Shown here: positions 1-6,517 of the stretch, one piece after another | Layout of the letters: each line of letters opens with the position of its first letter | Numbering within the stretch: position 1 is the first letter of the stretch | Assembly (NCBI GenBank): GCA_019119415.1 | Contig: DWXB01000008.1 | Coordinates: forward strand, 1 to 32,145 | DNA length: 32,145 nucleotides | Source of the DNA: Candidatus Ligilactobacillus avistercoris | GTDB taxonomy: Bacteria; Bacillota; Bacilli; Lactobacillales; Lactobacillaceae | Reading direction: 5' to 3' | Program-made: the position numbers and the translations under genes | The notes under the pieces: model-generated | The model's database searches: none | Told to the model about the DNA's origin: nothing | What the model saw: the letters and a program-made list of their open reading frames with translations, nothing else

Positions 1-75
1 ATCATTGGTACTTTGCGTAGTTGAAAGATATTCATGAACAATCTGCGCCTTTAATTCGGGATTATATTTAACCAT
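1..75 (-). CDS. Transposase OrfA, N-terminal fragment (runs off the window)
   Basis: The minus strand from 75 reads 25 codons without a stop, starting MVKYNPELKAQIVHEYL. The pattern [MV]-K-Y-x-x-E-L-K-x-x-I-V-x-x-Y-L is typical of the first helix of the helix-turn-helix OrfA of IS3-family transposases. The rest lies beyond the window, so I cannot tell whether it is intact. It points away from pbuX and lies just downstream of it, which suggests the element inserted beyond the end of the xpt-pbuX operon. Confidence 0.6.
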   Translation of the reverse strand, partial: MVKYNPELKAQIVHEYLSTTQSTND

Positions 76-130
76 ACAAAAAGTGCCTCACAATCATTAG
101 TTCTTTGTCTAACAATTGTAGGGCACTTCA
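1..130 (-). mobile_element. Truncated end of an IS3-family-like insertion sequence
   Basis: The left edge carries the start of a transposase-like reading frame on the minus strand (75 down to 1), preceded by about 55 bases of non-coding DNA. Read on the minus strand, that non-coding DNA starts TGAAGTGCCC at 130 and continues with ACAATTGTTAGAC. A TG-starting end a short distance before orfA is typical of IS3/IS150-group elements. The other end lies outside the window, so the boundary at 130 is inferred and no target duplication can be checked. Confidence 0.55.
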
Positions 131-169
131 ACTTCTGCGGGTTTCTTTTTGTGATAGCTATTTGGGAGA

Positions 170-1477
170 CTAACGGGAATTATCCGTTGGTGCCGTAATC
201 TCCTTGTGGTGCAGGAGGGCGTTTAACCCCACGGCACAGATGCTGGCCACAACGATTCCGTTTCCTAAGAAGAGCTGCAGGGCGTGGGGGAGTGCTTGGA
301 AGATGTTGGGGTAAACCGCAACGCCGAGTCCTGCCCCGATTGAAATGGCCACAATCAACGGGTTGCGCTCATCAGTAAAGTCAACGTTGCCGAGCATCCG
401 GATTCCTTGGACGCTAATCATCGCAAACATGACAAGCATCGCTCCGCCGAGGACCGGAGTTGGGATGATTGTTGCGAGTGCGCCAATCTTTGGTAAGAGG
501 CCCATGACCATTAAAAGCCCCGCTGCCCAGTAGATGGGACGTTTGGTCCGGATTCCTGATAATTCCAGGAGGCCAACGTTTTGGGAGAACGTTGTGTACG
601 GGAACGTATTAAAAATGCCCCCGAGAATTACGGCCAATCCTTCTGCCCGGTAGCCGCGTTTAAGGTCCGCGGCGGTTGTTTCGCGGTCGAGGAGGTTGCC
701 AAGGGCGAAGAATACGCCGGTGGATTCAACCATGGAAACCAGGGCGATGATAATCATCGTCAGACTGGGCGATAGGGCAAAGCGGGGGGTGCCGAAGAAA
801 AAGGGTTGGGGGAAGTGGAACCACGCAGCCTGAGTGACCGGTTTAAGGGATACCATCCCCATCATGCCAGCGATCAGGGTTCCCCCAATTAACCCAATCA
901 ACACGGCAATGGAACGGATAAAGCCTTTGCCCCAGAACTGAATTCCGAGAATAATCAGGATCGTAATGCCGCCGACAAACAATGCGCGGAGGTTGCCAAA
1001 GGATGCGCTGGTTGCCGTCCCGCCCCCGAGGTTTTGGACCGCAATGGGGATTAACGTGAGGCCGATGACGGTGATTAGGCTCCCGGTAACGACTGGCGGG
1101 AAGAACCGCCGAATTTTAGCGAAGACCCCGGCGATGAGGAAGACAAAGATTCCGGCGACAATGATGGAACCATACATCGTCCCGATAGAATACGTCTTAC
1201 CGATCATCTTTAGGGGCGCCACTGCCTGGATCGCACATCCTAAGATAACGGGTAGACCAATTCCAAAGTACCGGTTCCGCATGAGCTGGAGAAACGTTGC
1301 CAGCCCACACATGAAAATATCAATCGAAACCAGGTAGGTCATCTGGTTGCTGGTGAAGTGCAGGGCGGTTCCGATTAGGAGGGGCACCGCGACTGCGCCG
1401 GAATACATTGCCAAAAGGTGCTGAATTCCGAGAACGAATGCTTTATGGTGGGAGACTTCGTGGGTGAGTTGTTGCAT
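170..1477 (-). CDS. pbuX: Xanthine permease PbuX (NCS2 family)
   Basis: This 435-residue polytopic membrane protein should import xanthine with protons, supplying the phosphoribosyltransferase encoded just upstream. It has the dense hydrophobic segments of the nucleobase:cation symporter-2 family. The conserved family region around residues 290-325 contains AEG, GG(I)FNTFPYTTFSQNVGL and the SQN-x-G motif. The start ATG at 1477 follows GGAGG placed inside the end of xpt, only 4 bases after the xpt stop, so the two are one operon under the guanine riboswitch at 2132-2200. The specific substrate xanthine is inferred from the partner gene and regulation, since NCS2 members for uracil or urate look similar. 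No clear terminator lies between the stop and the IS end at 130. Confidence 0.9.
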   Translation of the reverse strand: MQQLTHEVSHHKAFVLGIQHLLAMYSGAVAVPLLIGTALHFTSNQMTYLVSIDIFMCGLATFLQLMRNRYFGIGLPVILGCAIQAVAPLKMIGKTYSIGTMYGSIIVAGIFVFLIAGVFAKIRRFFPPVVTGSLITVIGLTLIPIAVQNLGGGTATSASFGNLRALFVGGITILIILGIQFWGKGFIRSIAVLIGLIGGTLIAGMMGMVSLKPVTQAAWFHFPQPFFFGTPRFALSPSLTMIIIALVSMVESTGVFFALGNLLDRETTAADLKRGYRAEGLAVILGGIFNTFPYTTFSQNVGLLELSGIRTKRPIYWAAGLLMVMGLLPKIGALATIIPTPVLGGAMLVMFAMISVQGIRMLGNVDFTDERNPLIVAISIGAGLGVAVYPNIFQALPHALQLFLGNGIVVASICAVGLNALLHHKEITAPTDNSR

Positions 1478-1481
1478 GGTG

Positions 1482-2057
1482 TTAATCCTCCATAAATGTC
1501 ACGTGGTGGTTGGCAAGTGATTTAATCCGGACAAGGGACTTGAGTGGGTACCCCTCTGCTCTGAGTGCCTTTCCGCCCGGTTGAAAGGCCTTTTCAATCA
1601 CAATCCCAATTCCATCAAGGTGGCAGTGGGCCTGGTTACAAATGCCAATAAGACCGTGGACCGCCGCTCCGTTGGCTAAGAAGTCATCGATAATTAAAAC
1701 GTGATCGTTTGCCGTGAGAAACTGCCGGTCAACGATAACCTGGTTGGTGGTGTGCTTGGTATAGGAAACGACGCTGGCAGCATAGTTCCCGTCAGTGAGT
1801 GTGGCACTCTTTGATTTTCGGGCAAAAACTACGGGAGCCTTGAAGGCCAGCCCGGTCATCAGTGCCGGGGCAATGCCGGACGCCTCAATTGTTAGGATTT
1901 TTGTGATGAGGTGGTTGGCAAATTCGGCATGAAAGGCCGCACCAATTTTCTGCATCAGCTGCGGATCAATTTGGTGGTTAAGAAATGAATTAACTTTGAG
2001 GACGTCGTCGTTGACCACAACGCCTTCCTGTTGAATGTGAGTAATTAGTTCGCGCAT
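1482..2057 (-). CDS. xpt: Xanthine phosphoribosyltransferase
   Basis: Xpt converts xanthine plus PRPP to XMP in the cytoplasm for GMP synthesis. The protein closely follows the Bacillus family pattern: an N-terminal EGVV-x-x-D-VLKV-x-SFLNHQIDP stretch, the TIEASGIAPA region, FARKSKSATLTD, the PRPP-binding VLIIDDFLANG motif near residue 127, and GIGIVIEKAFQPGG. I chose the ATG at 2057 (191 residues, close to the usual ~190). It lies 7 bases after GAAAGG, and homologues begin just before the EEGVV-like stretch. An ATG at 2060 is directly adjacent and equally in frame. A longer reading frame from 2138 starts inside the riboswitch aptamer and is unlikely. Translation probably depends on the hairpin at 2064-2099. 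Confidence 0.95.
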   Translation of the reverse strand: MRELITHIQQEGVVVNDDVLKVNSFLNHQIDPQLMQKIGAAFHAEFANHLITKILTIEASGIAPALMTGLAFKAPVVFARKSKSATLTDGNYAASVVSYTKHTTNQVIVDRQFLTANDHVLIIDDFLANGAAVHGLIGICNQAHCHLDGIGIVIEKAFQPGGKALRAEGYPLKSLVRIKSLANHHVTFMED

Positions 2058-2063
2058 CATTTT

Positions 2064-2099
2064 TCCTTTCACGGTGTGATGAATCACTGGATAAAAGGA
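2064..2099 (-). promoter_or_regulatory. Possible Shine-Dalgarno-sequestering hairpin of xpt
   Basis: On the minus strand TCCTTT (2099-2094) is complementary to AAAGGA (2069-2064), which is the xpt ribosome binding site. Between them GTGA and TCAC pair around a TTCA loop, separated from the outer stem by a symmetric 6x6 internal loop. No U-tract follows, so the expression platform of the riboswitch looks translational rather than a terminator. The anti-sequestering partner is not obvious to me. Confidence 0.5.
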
Positions 2100-2131
2100 T
2101 GCGGCGTTTCCGGATAAATAATGAATAAGAA

Positions 2132-2200
2132 TGCTCATAGTCCGGGATTTACGGTCCAGGGTAGAAACTTACTAGCCGTATTCTAGTGATTATATCAGCA
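2132..2200 (-). promoter_or_regulatory. Purine (guanine-type) riboswitch aptamer of xpt-pbuX
   Basis: The minus strand shows the full three-way-junction aptamer. P1 is TGCTGATA paired with TATGAGCA (one mismatch). It is followed by the invariant TATAATC, then P2 ACTAG/CTAGT with loop AATACGG. J2/3 contains AGTTTCTACC, P3 has loop CCGTAAA, and the 3' end is GGACTATG. The L2 GG and L3 CC needed for loop-loop pairing are present. The base before TATG that pairs with ligand (position 74 in B. subtilis xpt numbering) is C, which predicts guanine/hypoxanthine rather than adenine. It lies 75 bases upstream of xpt. Confidence 0.95.
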
Positions 2201-2223
2201 CCAAAAAATTATTAACGGGATTA

Positions 2224-2253
2224 ATTTTAACGCTGGAAAGCGAGTCACGTCAA
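2224..2253 (-). promoter_or_regulatory. Promoter of xpt-pbuX
   Basis: On the minus strand, TTGACG (2253-2248) and TAAAAT (2229-2224) are separated by 18 bases. The -10 ends about 24 bases before the riboswitch P1, a fitting place for the transcription start. Confidence 0.7.
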
Positions 2254-2267
2254 TTATTATTTTCGAA

Positions 2268-2290
2268 ATTGTTCGTTATACACGAACAAT
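2268..2290. promoter_or_regulatory. Palindromic operator candidate between xpt and guaC (PurBox-like)
   Basis: ATTGTTCGT and ACGAACAAT form a perfect 9-bp inverted repeat with a 5-base spacer. Each arm, with flanks, matches the lactococcal/bacillar PurR box AWWWCCGAACWWT at 11 of 13 positions. The site lies 14 bases upstream of the xpt -35 and about 22 bases upstream of the guaC -35, so one regulator could serve both genes. Assignment to PurR is inference; the half-site orientation is not the one I remember for Bacillus. Confidence 0.5.
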
Positions 2291-2312
2291 ATGATTGATT
2301 CGAGCGGTTGTG

Positions 2313-2341
2313 TTGACAATAATATTCGGATAATATACAGT
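2313..2341 (+). promoter_or_regulatory. Likely promoter of guaC
   Basis: TTGACA at 2313-2318 is a perfect -35. With 17-base spacing the -10 is TACAGT (2336-2341, 4 of 6). A better-looking TAATAT at 2331 is too close (12 bases) to that -35, but would sit 17 bases from TTGTGT at 2308. Which pair is used cannot be settled by eye. Confidence 0.5.
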
Positions 2342-2382
2342 AATGCCTGGTTGAAATGATAATTCCAGAAAGGAATGGTTAG

Positions 2383-3378
2383 ATGAAAGCCTTTGATTTT
2401 GATAATGTTCAGCTCGTCCCGAAGAAATGCGTTATTAAGAGCCGGAGTGAGGCCGACACCCAGGTAACGCTTGGTGATCACCAATTTCGAATTCCAGTTG
2501 TGCCAGCAAACATGGCGAGTGTAATTACCCCTGAAATCGCAGCGTGGTTGGCAGACCACGACTACTTTTACGTAATGCATCGCTTTGAACCGGAGCAGCG
2601 GTTGGCATTTGTCCAGGAAATGCACGCCAACCACCGGTATGCTTCAATTTCGATTGGAATTAAGGATCAGGAACGCGCATTTATTGACGAGTTGCGGGCG
2701 GCAGACGCCATTCCTGAATACATTACGATTGATGTTGCCCATGGGCACTCTGACTACGTAATGGAAATGATTAAGTACGTTAAGCAGCAGCTGCCAGCGA
2801 CGTTTTTAATCGTCGGCAACGTTGCGACGCCGGAAGCTGTTCGCGATTTGGAAGCCGCGGGGGCAGACGCCACGAAGGTGGGGGTTGGTCCTGGCCGGGC
2901 TTGCATTACCAAACTAAAGACGGGCTTTGGCACGGCTGGGTGGCAGTTAGCGGCCATTCAGGCGTGCGCCGCCGCGGCCACTAAACCAATTATTGCTGAC
3001 GGGGGAATTCGGACTAACGGCGACATTGCCAAGGCCGTTCGCTTTGGCGCCACCATGGTAATGGTCGGCTCGCTCTTTGCTGGGCACATTGAATCACCCG
3101 GAGAAGTGGTCACCGTTGATGGGCGGAAGTACAAACGGTACTGGGGCTCAGCTTCTGCGCGGCAAAAGGGGAACCGCCACCACGTTGAGGGGAAACAGCT
3201 CCTGGTGCCGTTCCGGGGTTCGCTTGAAGCAACCTTAACGGCGATGGAAGAGGACTTACAGTCAGCCATCTCGTACGCCGGCGGCCGGGACTTGGGTGCC
3301 CTGCGGCAGGTGGACTACGTGATCGTTCCGAATACGATTTATAACGGGGACCACGAAGGCGGAAGTGAGCGCTGCTAA
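2383..3378 (+). CDS. guaC: GMP reductase
   Basis: GuaC reductively deaminates GMP to IMP with NADPH, returning guanine nucleotides to the common purine pool. The 331-residue TIM-barrel protein shows the IMPDH/GMPR family features. These are an N-terminal [10 protein letters not shown], the VANVAT-like IVGNVATPE, the catalytic loop GPGRACITK with the nucleophile Cys at residue 174, [16 protein letters not shown] for phosphate binding, and [17 protein letters not shown]. The K-L-K-T-G-F after the Cys and the absence of CBS domains distinguish it from IMP dehydrogenase. The ATG at 2383 follows AAAGGA by about 8 bases. It is divergent from xpt-pbuX, so salvage of xanthine into GMP and its reversal share one control region. 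Confidence 0.93.
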   Translation: MKAFDFDNVQLVPKKCVIKSRSEADTQVTLGDHQFRIPVVPANMASVITPEIAAWLADHDYFYVMHRFEPEQRLAFVQEMHANHRYASISIGIKDQERAFIDELRAADAIPEYITIDVAHGHSDYVMEMIKYVKQQLPATFLIVGNVATPEAVRDLEAAGADATKVGVGPGRACITKLKTGFGTAGWQLAAIQACAAAATKPIIADGGIRTNGDIAKAVRFGATMVMVGSLFAGHIESPGEVVTVDGRKYKRYWGSASARQKGNRHHVEGKQLLVPFRGSLEATLTAMEEDLQSAISYAGGRDLGALRQVDYVIVPNTIYNGDHEGGSERC

Positions 3379-3400
3379 TTAAATAGAAGAACATGATAAA

Positions 3401-3473
3401 AAATAGGCGGAGTGAGAGTCCCGGGCAAACCGAATCGTGAATTCGAAGGCCAGGCCTTTCGCTCCGCTTATTT
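3401..3473. terminator. Large bidirectional terminator hairpin between guaC and recX
   Basis: Bases 3401-3418 pair with 3456-3473 in an unbroken 18-bp stem with three G-T wobbles. Inside is a second hairpin, CGAAT-CGTGA-ATTCG (3431-3445). On the minus strand the stem runs into TATTTTTTATC, and on the plus strand into TTATTTATTC, so it can end both convergent genes. The forked inner part resembles the elements at 8050-8156 and 19712-19756. Confidence 0.7.
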
Positions 3474-3516
3474 ATTCTGAATAATTATCCGCAAGGGTTA
3501 TGGCTGAAACATCCCG

Positions 3517-4326
3517 TTATTCGTCTTCCTCCGCTGCGGCGAGGTCTTCCAGGGCAAAGGTGCTCTCGTCAAGCGGGAAGCCCTGGCGGTAGAGTGCCTG
3601 TTTGGCCTTTTGCATGCGCGTTCGCTGGTCAAAGCGGGCGTACCGCCGCCAAACCTTCGCTGCCGCTGCTTGGAGGAGTGCGGCTTCGTGTTCTTCGTCA
3701 ACTTCTGGGGAAAACTGGGCGAGCGCCTGCGTAATGGTGTCACCCTCAAACCCCGCCGTCAGCAGCCCCTGTTTCACCTTGGTTTGCCGTAGCCGGGTGG
3801 GTTTATTCCGGTACCGGCGGGCGAGTTTTTGGGCCAACGTAAGGGCGTTGGCGACCTGTTGTTCCGGCGGAAACTGGGTGAGGGCCTGCTCGATTGCTGG
3901 TACGGTGATACCCCGTTGCTGTAACTTTTGGCGGATGACCCGGGGCCCCTTTAGCTCGGTGCGGGCAATCGTCCGGACATAGCTGTTGGCGTATTCCTGG
4001 TCGTCAAGGAGGTGCTGCTCCTTGAGGCGAGTGCACACCGTTTCAATTACTTCCGGCGGAACGTCCCGTTTGCGCAGGGCGGCGCGGACTTCCTTGGTTG
4101 TGCGGAGTTGGTGACTCAGGTAATCAAGCGCCTGGGAATAGGCCCGGGATGCAGCATCTGCCGCGGTGATTTGTTTAATCTGGTTGGCATCAAGTTCCTG
4201 GCCCTTGTGCAGCGTAAAGTCGACCAACACCTGTTCGCTCACCGGAAACGTGTACTGCCCGTCCAGGTAGACGTTAAAGCGGTGGGCGTGGTGTTTTTGC
4301 ACTTCAATTGCGGTGATGGTTTTCAT
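3517..4326 (-). CDS. recX: Regulatory protein RecX
   Basis: RecX binds RecA filaments and modulates recombination and SOS activity. The 269-residue protein is rich in short helices, basic and lacks membrane segments. It shows the three-helix tandem repeats of the family: the region LDYLSHQLRTTKEVRAALRKR near residues 68-88, then LKEQHLLDDQEYANSYVR, and LKGPRVIRQKLQQRGI near residue 125. The length fits the long lactobacillar RecX form. The start ATG at 4326 follows AAGGGGG. It is a single gene, convergent with guaC and divergent from the rRNA methyltransferase gene. Confidence 0.9.
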   Translation of the reverse strand: MKTITAIEVQKHHAHRFNVYLDGQYTFPVSEQVLVDFTLHKGQELDANQIKQITAADAASRAYSQALDYLSHQLRTTKEVRAALRKRDVPPEVIETVCTRLKEQHLLDDQEYANSYVRTIARTELKGPRVIRQKLQQRGITVPAIEQALTQFPPEQQVANALTLAQKLARRYRNKPTRLRQTKVKQGLLTAGFEGDTITQALAQFSPEVDEEHEAALLQAAAAKVWRRYARFDQRTRMQKAKQALYRQGFPLDESTFALEDLAAAEEDE

Positions 4327-4350
4327 GTCCTGGCCCCCTTTGTCAGCTTT

Positions 4351-4379
4351 ATTATAGAAGAAGTGCGGGAGGGTGCCTA
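4351..4379 (-). promoter_or_regulatory. Promoter of recX
   Basis: On the minus strand TAGGCA (4379-4374) and a perfect TATAAT (4356-4351) are separated by 17 bases, about 25 bases before the recX start. Confidence 0.6.
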
Positions 4380-4392
4380 GTCCTTACGGGTG

Positions 4393-4398
4393 TATAAT
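4393..4398 (+). promoter_or_regulatory. -10 box of the rRNA methyltransferase gene
   Basis: TATAAT preceded directly by TG lies 34 bases before the ATG at 4432. I see no convincing -35 at the expected distance. Confidence 0.45.
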
Positions 4399-4431
4399 GG
4401 GAAAAGCAATTAATGAAGTGGAGCGGATGAT

Positions 4432-5802
4432 ATGGGACAAAACGTACGGGTGCACCGGGATCAGCGGGTGCTCCTGACAATCAAGCGCCTGGGGATCAAC
4501 GGTGAGGGCGTCGCCTATTACAAACGAAAGATTTGCTTTGTTCCGGGTGCACTTCCGGGTGAACAGGTTATTGCGGCAATCACGGCCGTCCACTCGCGGT
4601 ACCTCGAAGGCCGGCTGGTGGAAATTAAGCGTTCGAGTGCGGATCGGGTCACCCCTAAGGACCCGTATCCGGTAGGCGGGATTGAACTGGAACACCTGGC
4701 ATACCCGGCGCAGCTTAGGTTTAAGCGGGACTTAATCAAGCAGGCATTAGCCAAGTTTAAACCAGCTGGGTACGCGGACTACGATGTTCGCCCGACCATC
4801 GGGATGACTACCCCGTACGCGTACCGGAATAAAGCACAGTTTCAGGTGCGGCGGGGGCCCAACGGCAAACTCATTGCGGGGTTGTACCGGCGGGGAAGCC
4901 ACCGGTTGGTTGATTTGCCAACGTTTAGTACTCAAACCCCGGCCACAATGAAGGTGATGCGCACCGTATTGGCAGCCATCGAGGAGCTGGGGATTGCGCC
5001 GTATGATGAGCGCCACCACACGGGGGTAGTGCGGACGATCGTCGTCCGTGAGGCGTTTGCCACCCACGAGCTGCAGGTGGTACTCATCACCCGCACCCGG
5101 GTCCTTCCGCAGGCCACGGTCCTGGCCCAGACAATTATGCAGCGGTGTTCGCAGGTGGTGTCCGTCATGCACAACGTTAACCCGGAGAAAACATCCCTGG
5201 TGTGGGGCGACCAGACCACGCTGGTTGCCGGCAAACCGACAATTACGGAGCGGCTGGGAGACGTGACGTTTGACCTTTCTGCGCGCGCGTTTTTCCAGTT
5301 AAACCCGCACCAAACGCTCAAGCTGTACTCCGAGGTTGGGAAGGCCTTAGACCTGCAGCTCGGCGAGGTGCTATGTGACGCGTACTGCGGGGTGGGGACC
5401 ATTAGCCTCTTTGTGGCTGGCCCTGACCAGGAGGTGCGGGGGATGGACGTCATCCCCGCCGCAATTGCGGACGCCAACGAAAATGCCCGCCGGTCCGGCC
5501 GGAAGCACGCCCACTACGAGGTGGGGAAAGCCGAAGATCTTTTCCCGCAGTGGGCCCAGGCGGGGTTTGCCCCGGATGCGCTAGTTGTCGATCCGCCCCG
5601 GACGGGTTTGGATGCGCAGTTAATTAAGACGATTCTTCAAGCCCGCCCGCAAAAAATGGTTTATGTTTCGTGCAACCCGGCCACCCTGGCGCGTGACCTT
5701 GTGCCACTAACCATGGCGTACCATGTTGACTACATTCAATCCGTCGATATGTTCCCGCAAACCGCGCGGTGTGAGGCGGTTGTGAAACTTAGCCTGCGGT
5801 GA
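4432..5802 (+). CDS. rlmD: 23S rRNA (uracil-5-)-methyltransferase, RlmCD/RumA type
   Basis: This 456-residue enzyme adds a methyl group to C5 of uridine in 23S rRNA using S-adenosylmethionine. Residues ~8-62 form a TRAM RNA-binding domain. The methyltransferase domain has FFQLNPHQT (~285), the SAM loop DAYCGVGTISLF (~315), the DPPRTGLD motif (~386) and the catalytic SCNPATLARD with Cys near 414, plus the final TARCEAVVKL. The cysteines that bind an iron-sulfur cluster in E. coli RumA are missing; the matching stretch reads VGGIELEHL. Loss of the cluster is, to my knowledge, seen in other Gram-positive homologues. The exact target (U747, U1939 or both) cannot be told from sequence. The start ATG has GGAG 8 bases upstream. 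Confidence 0.92.
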   Translation: MGQNVRVHRDQRVLLTIKRLGINGEGVAYYKRKICFVPGALPGEQVIAAITAVHSRYLEGRLVEIKRSSADRVTPKDPYPVGGIELEHLAYPAQLRFKRDLIKQALAKFKPAGYADYDVRPTIGMTTPYAYRNKAQFQVRRGPNGKLIAGLYRRGSHRLVDLPTFSTQTPATMKVMRTVLAAIEELGIAPYDERHHTGVVRTIVVREAFATHELQVVLITRTRVLPQATVLAQTIMQRCSQVVSVMHNVNPEKTSLVWGDQTTLVAGKPTITERLGDVTFDLSARAFFQLNPHQTLKLYSEVGKALDLQLGEVLCDAYCGVGTISLFVAGPDQEVRGMDVIPAAIADANENARRSGRKHAHYEVGKAEDLFPQWAQAGFAPDALVVDPPRTGLDAQLIKTILQARPQKMVYVSCNPATLARDLVPLTMAYHVDYIQSVDMFPQTARCEAVVKLSLR

Positions 5803-5837
5803 TTTTAAGAAACGGGAATGGTTTTCCGGCGATTATT

Positions 5838-5846
5838 TGGTATAAT
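5838..5846 (+). promoter_or_regulatory. Extended -10 promoter of the DUF402 gene
   Basis: TGGTATAAT is a perfect extended -10 (TGn-TATAAT) about 50 bases before the ATG at 5896. The -35 region is poor, as is common with extended -10 promoters. Confidence 0.6.
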
Positions 5847-5895
5847 ACAGAATGATATCGGTGGAGATTACCGTGTAGAAAGCAGGGTTGAGCAG

Positions 5896-6441
5896 ATGCG
5901 TCATTCAAATGGACCCAGAGAAGGCGACTTCATAACCATTAAGAGTTATAAACACGACGGGAGCTTACACCGGACATGGCGCGACACACTGGTTCTTAAA
6001 ACAAGTGAAAATGCCATTATTGGCTGCAACGACCACACGCTGGTGACCGAAGATGACGGGCGCCGGTGGGTAACCCGCGAGCCGGCATTGGTATACTTCC
6101 ATAAGCACTACTGGTTCAACATCGTCACGATGATTCGGGATAACGGGATTTCGTATTACTGTAACCTCGCATCCCCGGCAGTGCTTGACCGGGAGGCCCT
6201 CAAGTACATTGACTATGACTTGGACGTGAAGGTCTTTCCGAACGGCGAACGGCGGTTGCTGGACGTGGACGAGTACGAAGCCCACGGCGCTAAGTGGCAC
6301 TATTCGGCGGAAACCGATAAGATTCTCAAGCATAACGTCCTGACCCTGGTCGATTGGATTGACCGTGGGCGGGGGCCCTTTTCGAAGGAGTACGTTGAGA
6401 TTTGGTATAACCGGTACCTTGAGTTGTCACGCCGGCAGTAG
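5896..6441 (+). CDS. DUF402/UPF0374 protein, likely nucleoside di-/triphosphatase (YgaC-like)
   Basis: The 181-residue protein closely matches the pattern of Bacillus YgaC and relatives: [19 protein letters not shown], the [25 protein letters not shown] stretch, YYCNLASP near residue 100, and the metal-site region [15 protein letters not shown]-x10-DEYE. Characterised relatives hydrolyse nucleoside di- and triphosphates, so a role in nucleotide-pool hygiene or (p)ppGpp-related metabolism is possible but unproven here. A longer frame begins at 5818, but that start lies upstream of the -10 box at 5841 and family members begin where I place it. The ribosome site is modest (AGGG, 8 bases before ATG). 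It stands alone, with a hairpin after it. Confidence 0.82.
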   Translation: MRHSNGPREGDFITIKSYKHDGSLHRTWRDTLVLKTSENAIIGCNDHTLVTEDDGRRWVTREPALVYFHKHYWFNIVTMIRDNGISYYCNLASPAVLDREALKYIDYDLDVKVFPNGERRLLDVDEYEAHGAKWHYSAETDKILKHNVLTLVDWIDRGRGPFSKEYVEIWYNRYLELSRRQ

Positions 6442-6460
6442 CAGACCGGTTTATAACGAT

Positions 6461-6495
6461 GCACGGGAGCATGACGTTGGGTCACGCTCCCGTGC
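6461..6495 (+). terminator. Terminator hairpin after the DUF402 gene
   Basis: GCACGGGAGC pairs perfectly with GCTCCCGTGC, extended by TGAC/GTCA inside after one mismatch. The following TGTTC is a weak U-tract, so some readthrough into the next gene is plausible. Confidence 0.6.
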
Positions 6496-6517
6496 TGTTC
6501 AGTGAGGAGGAAAAATT

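Noticed and set aside
966-1337. 123-codon frame opposite pbuX
   Set aside because: Antisense shadow of the permease; no ribosome site and odd composition.
2061-2138. N-terminal extension of xpt
   Set aside because: The longer start lies inside the riboswitch aptamer and has no ribosome site; homologues begin near the ATG at 2057.
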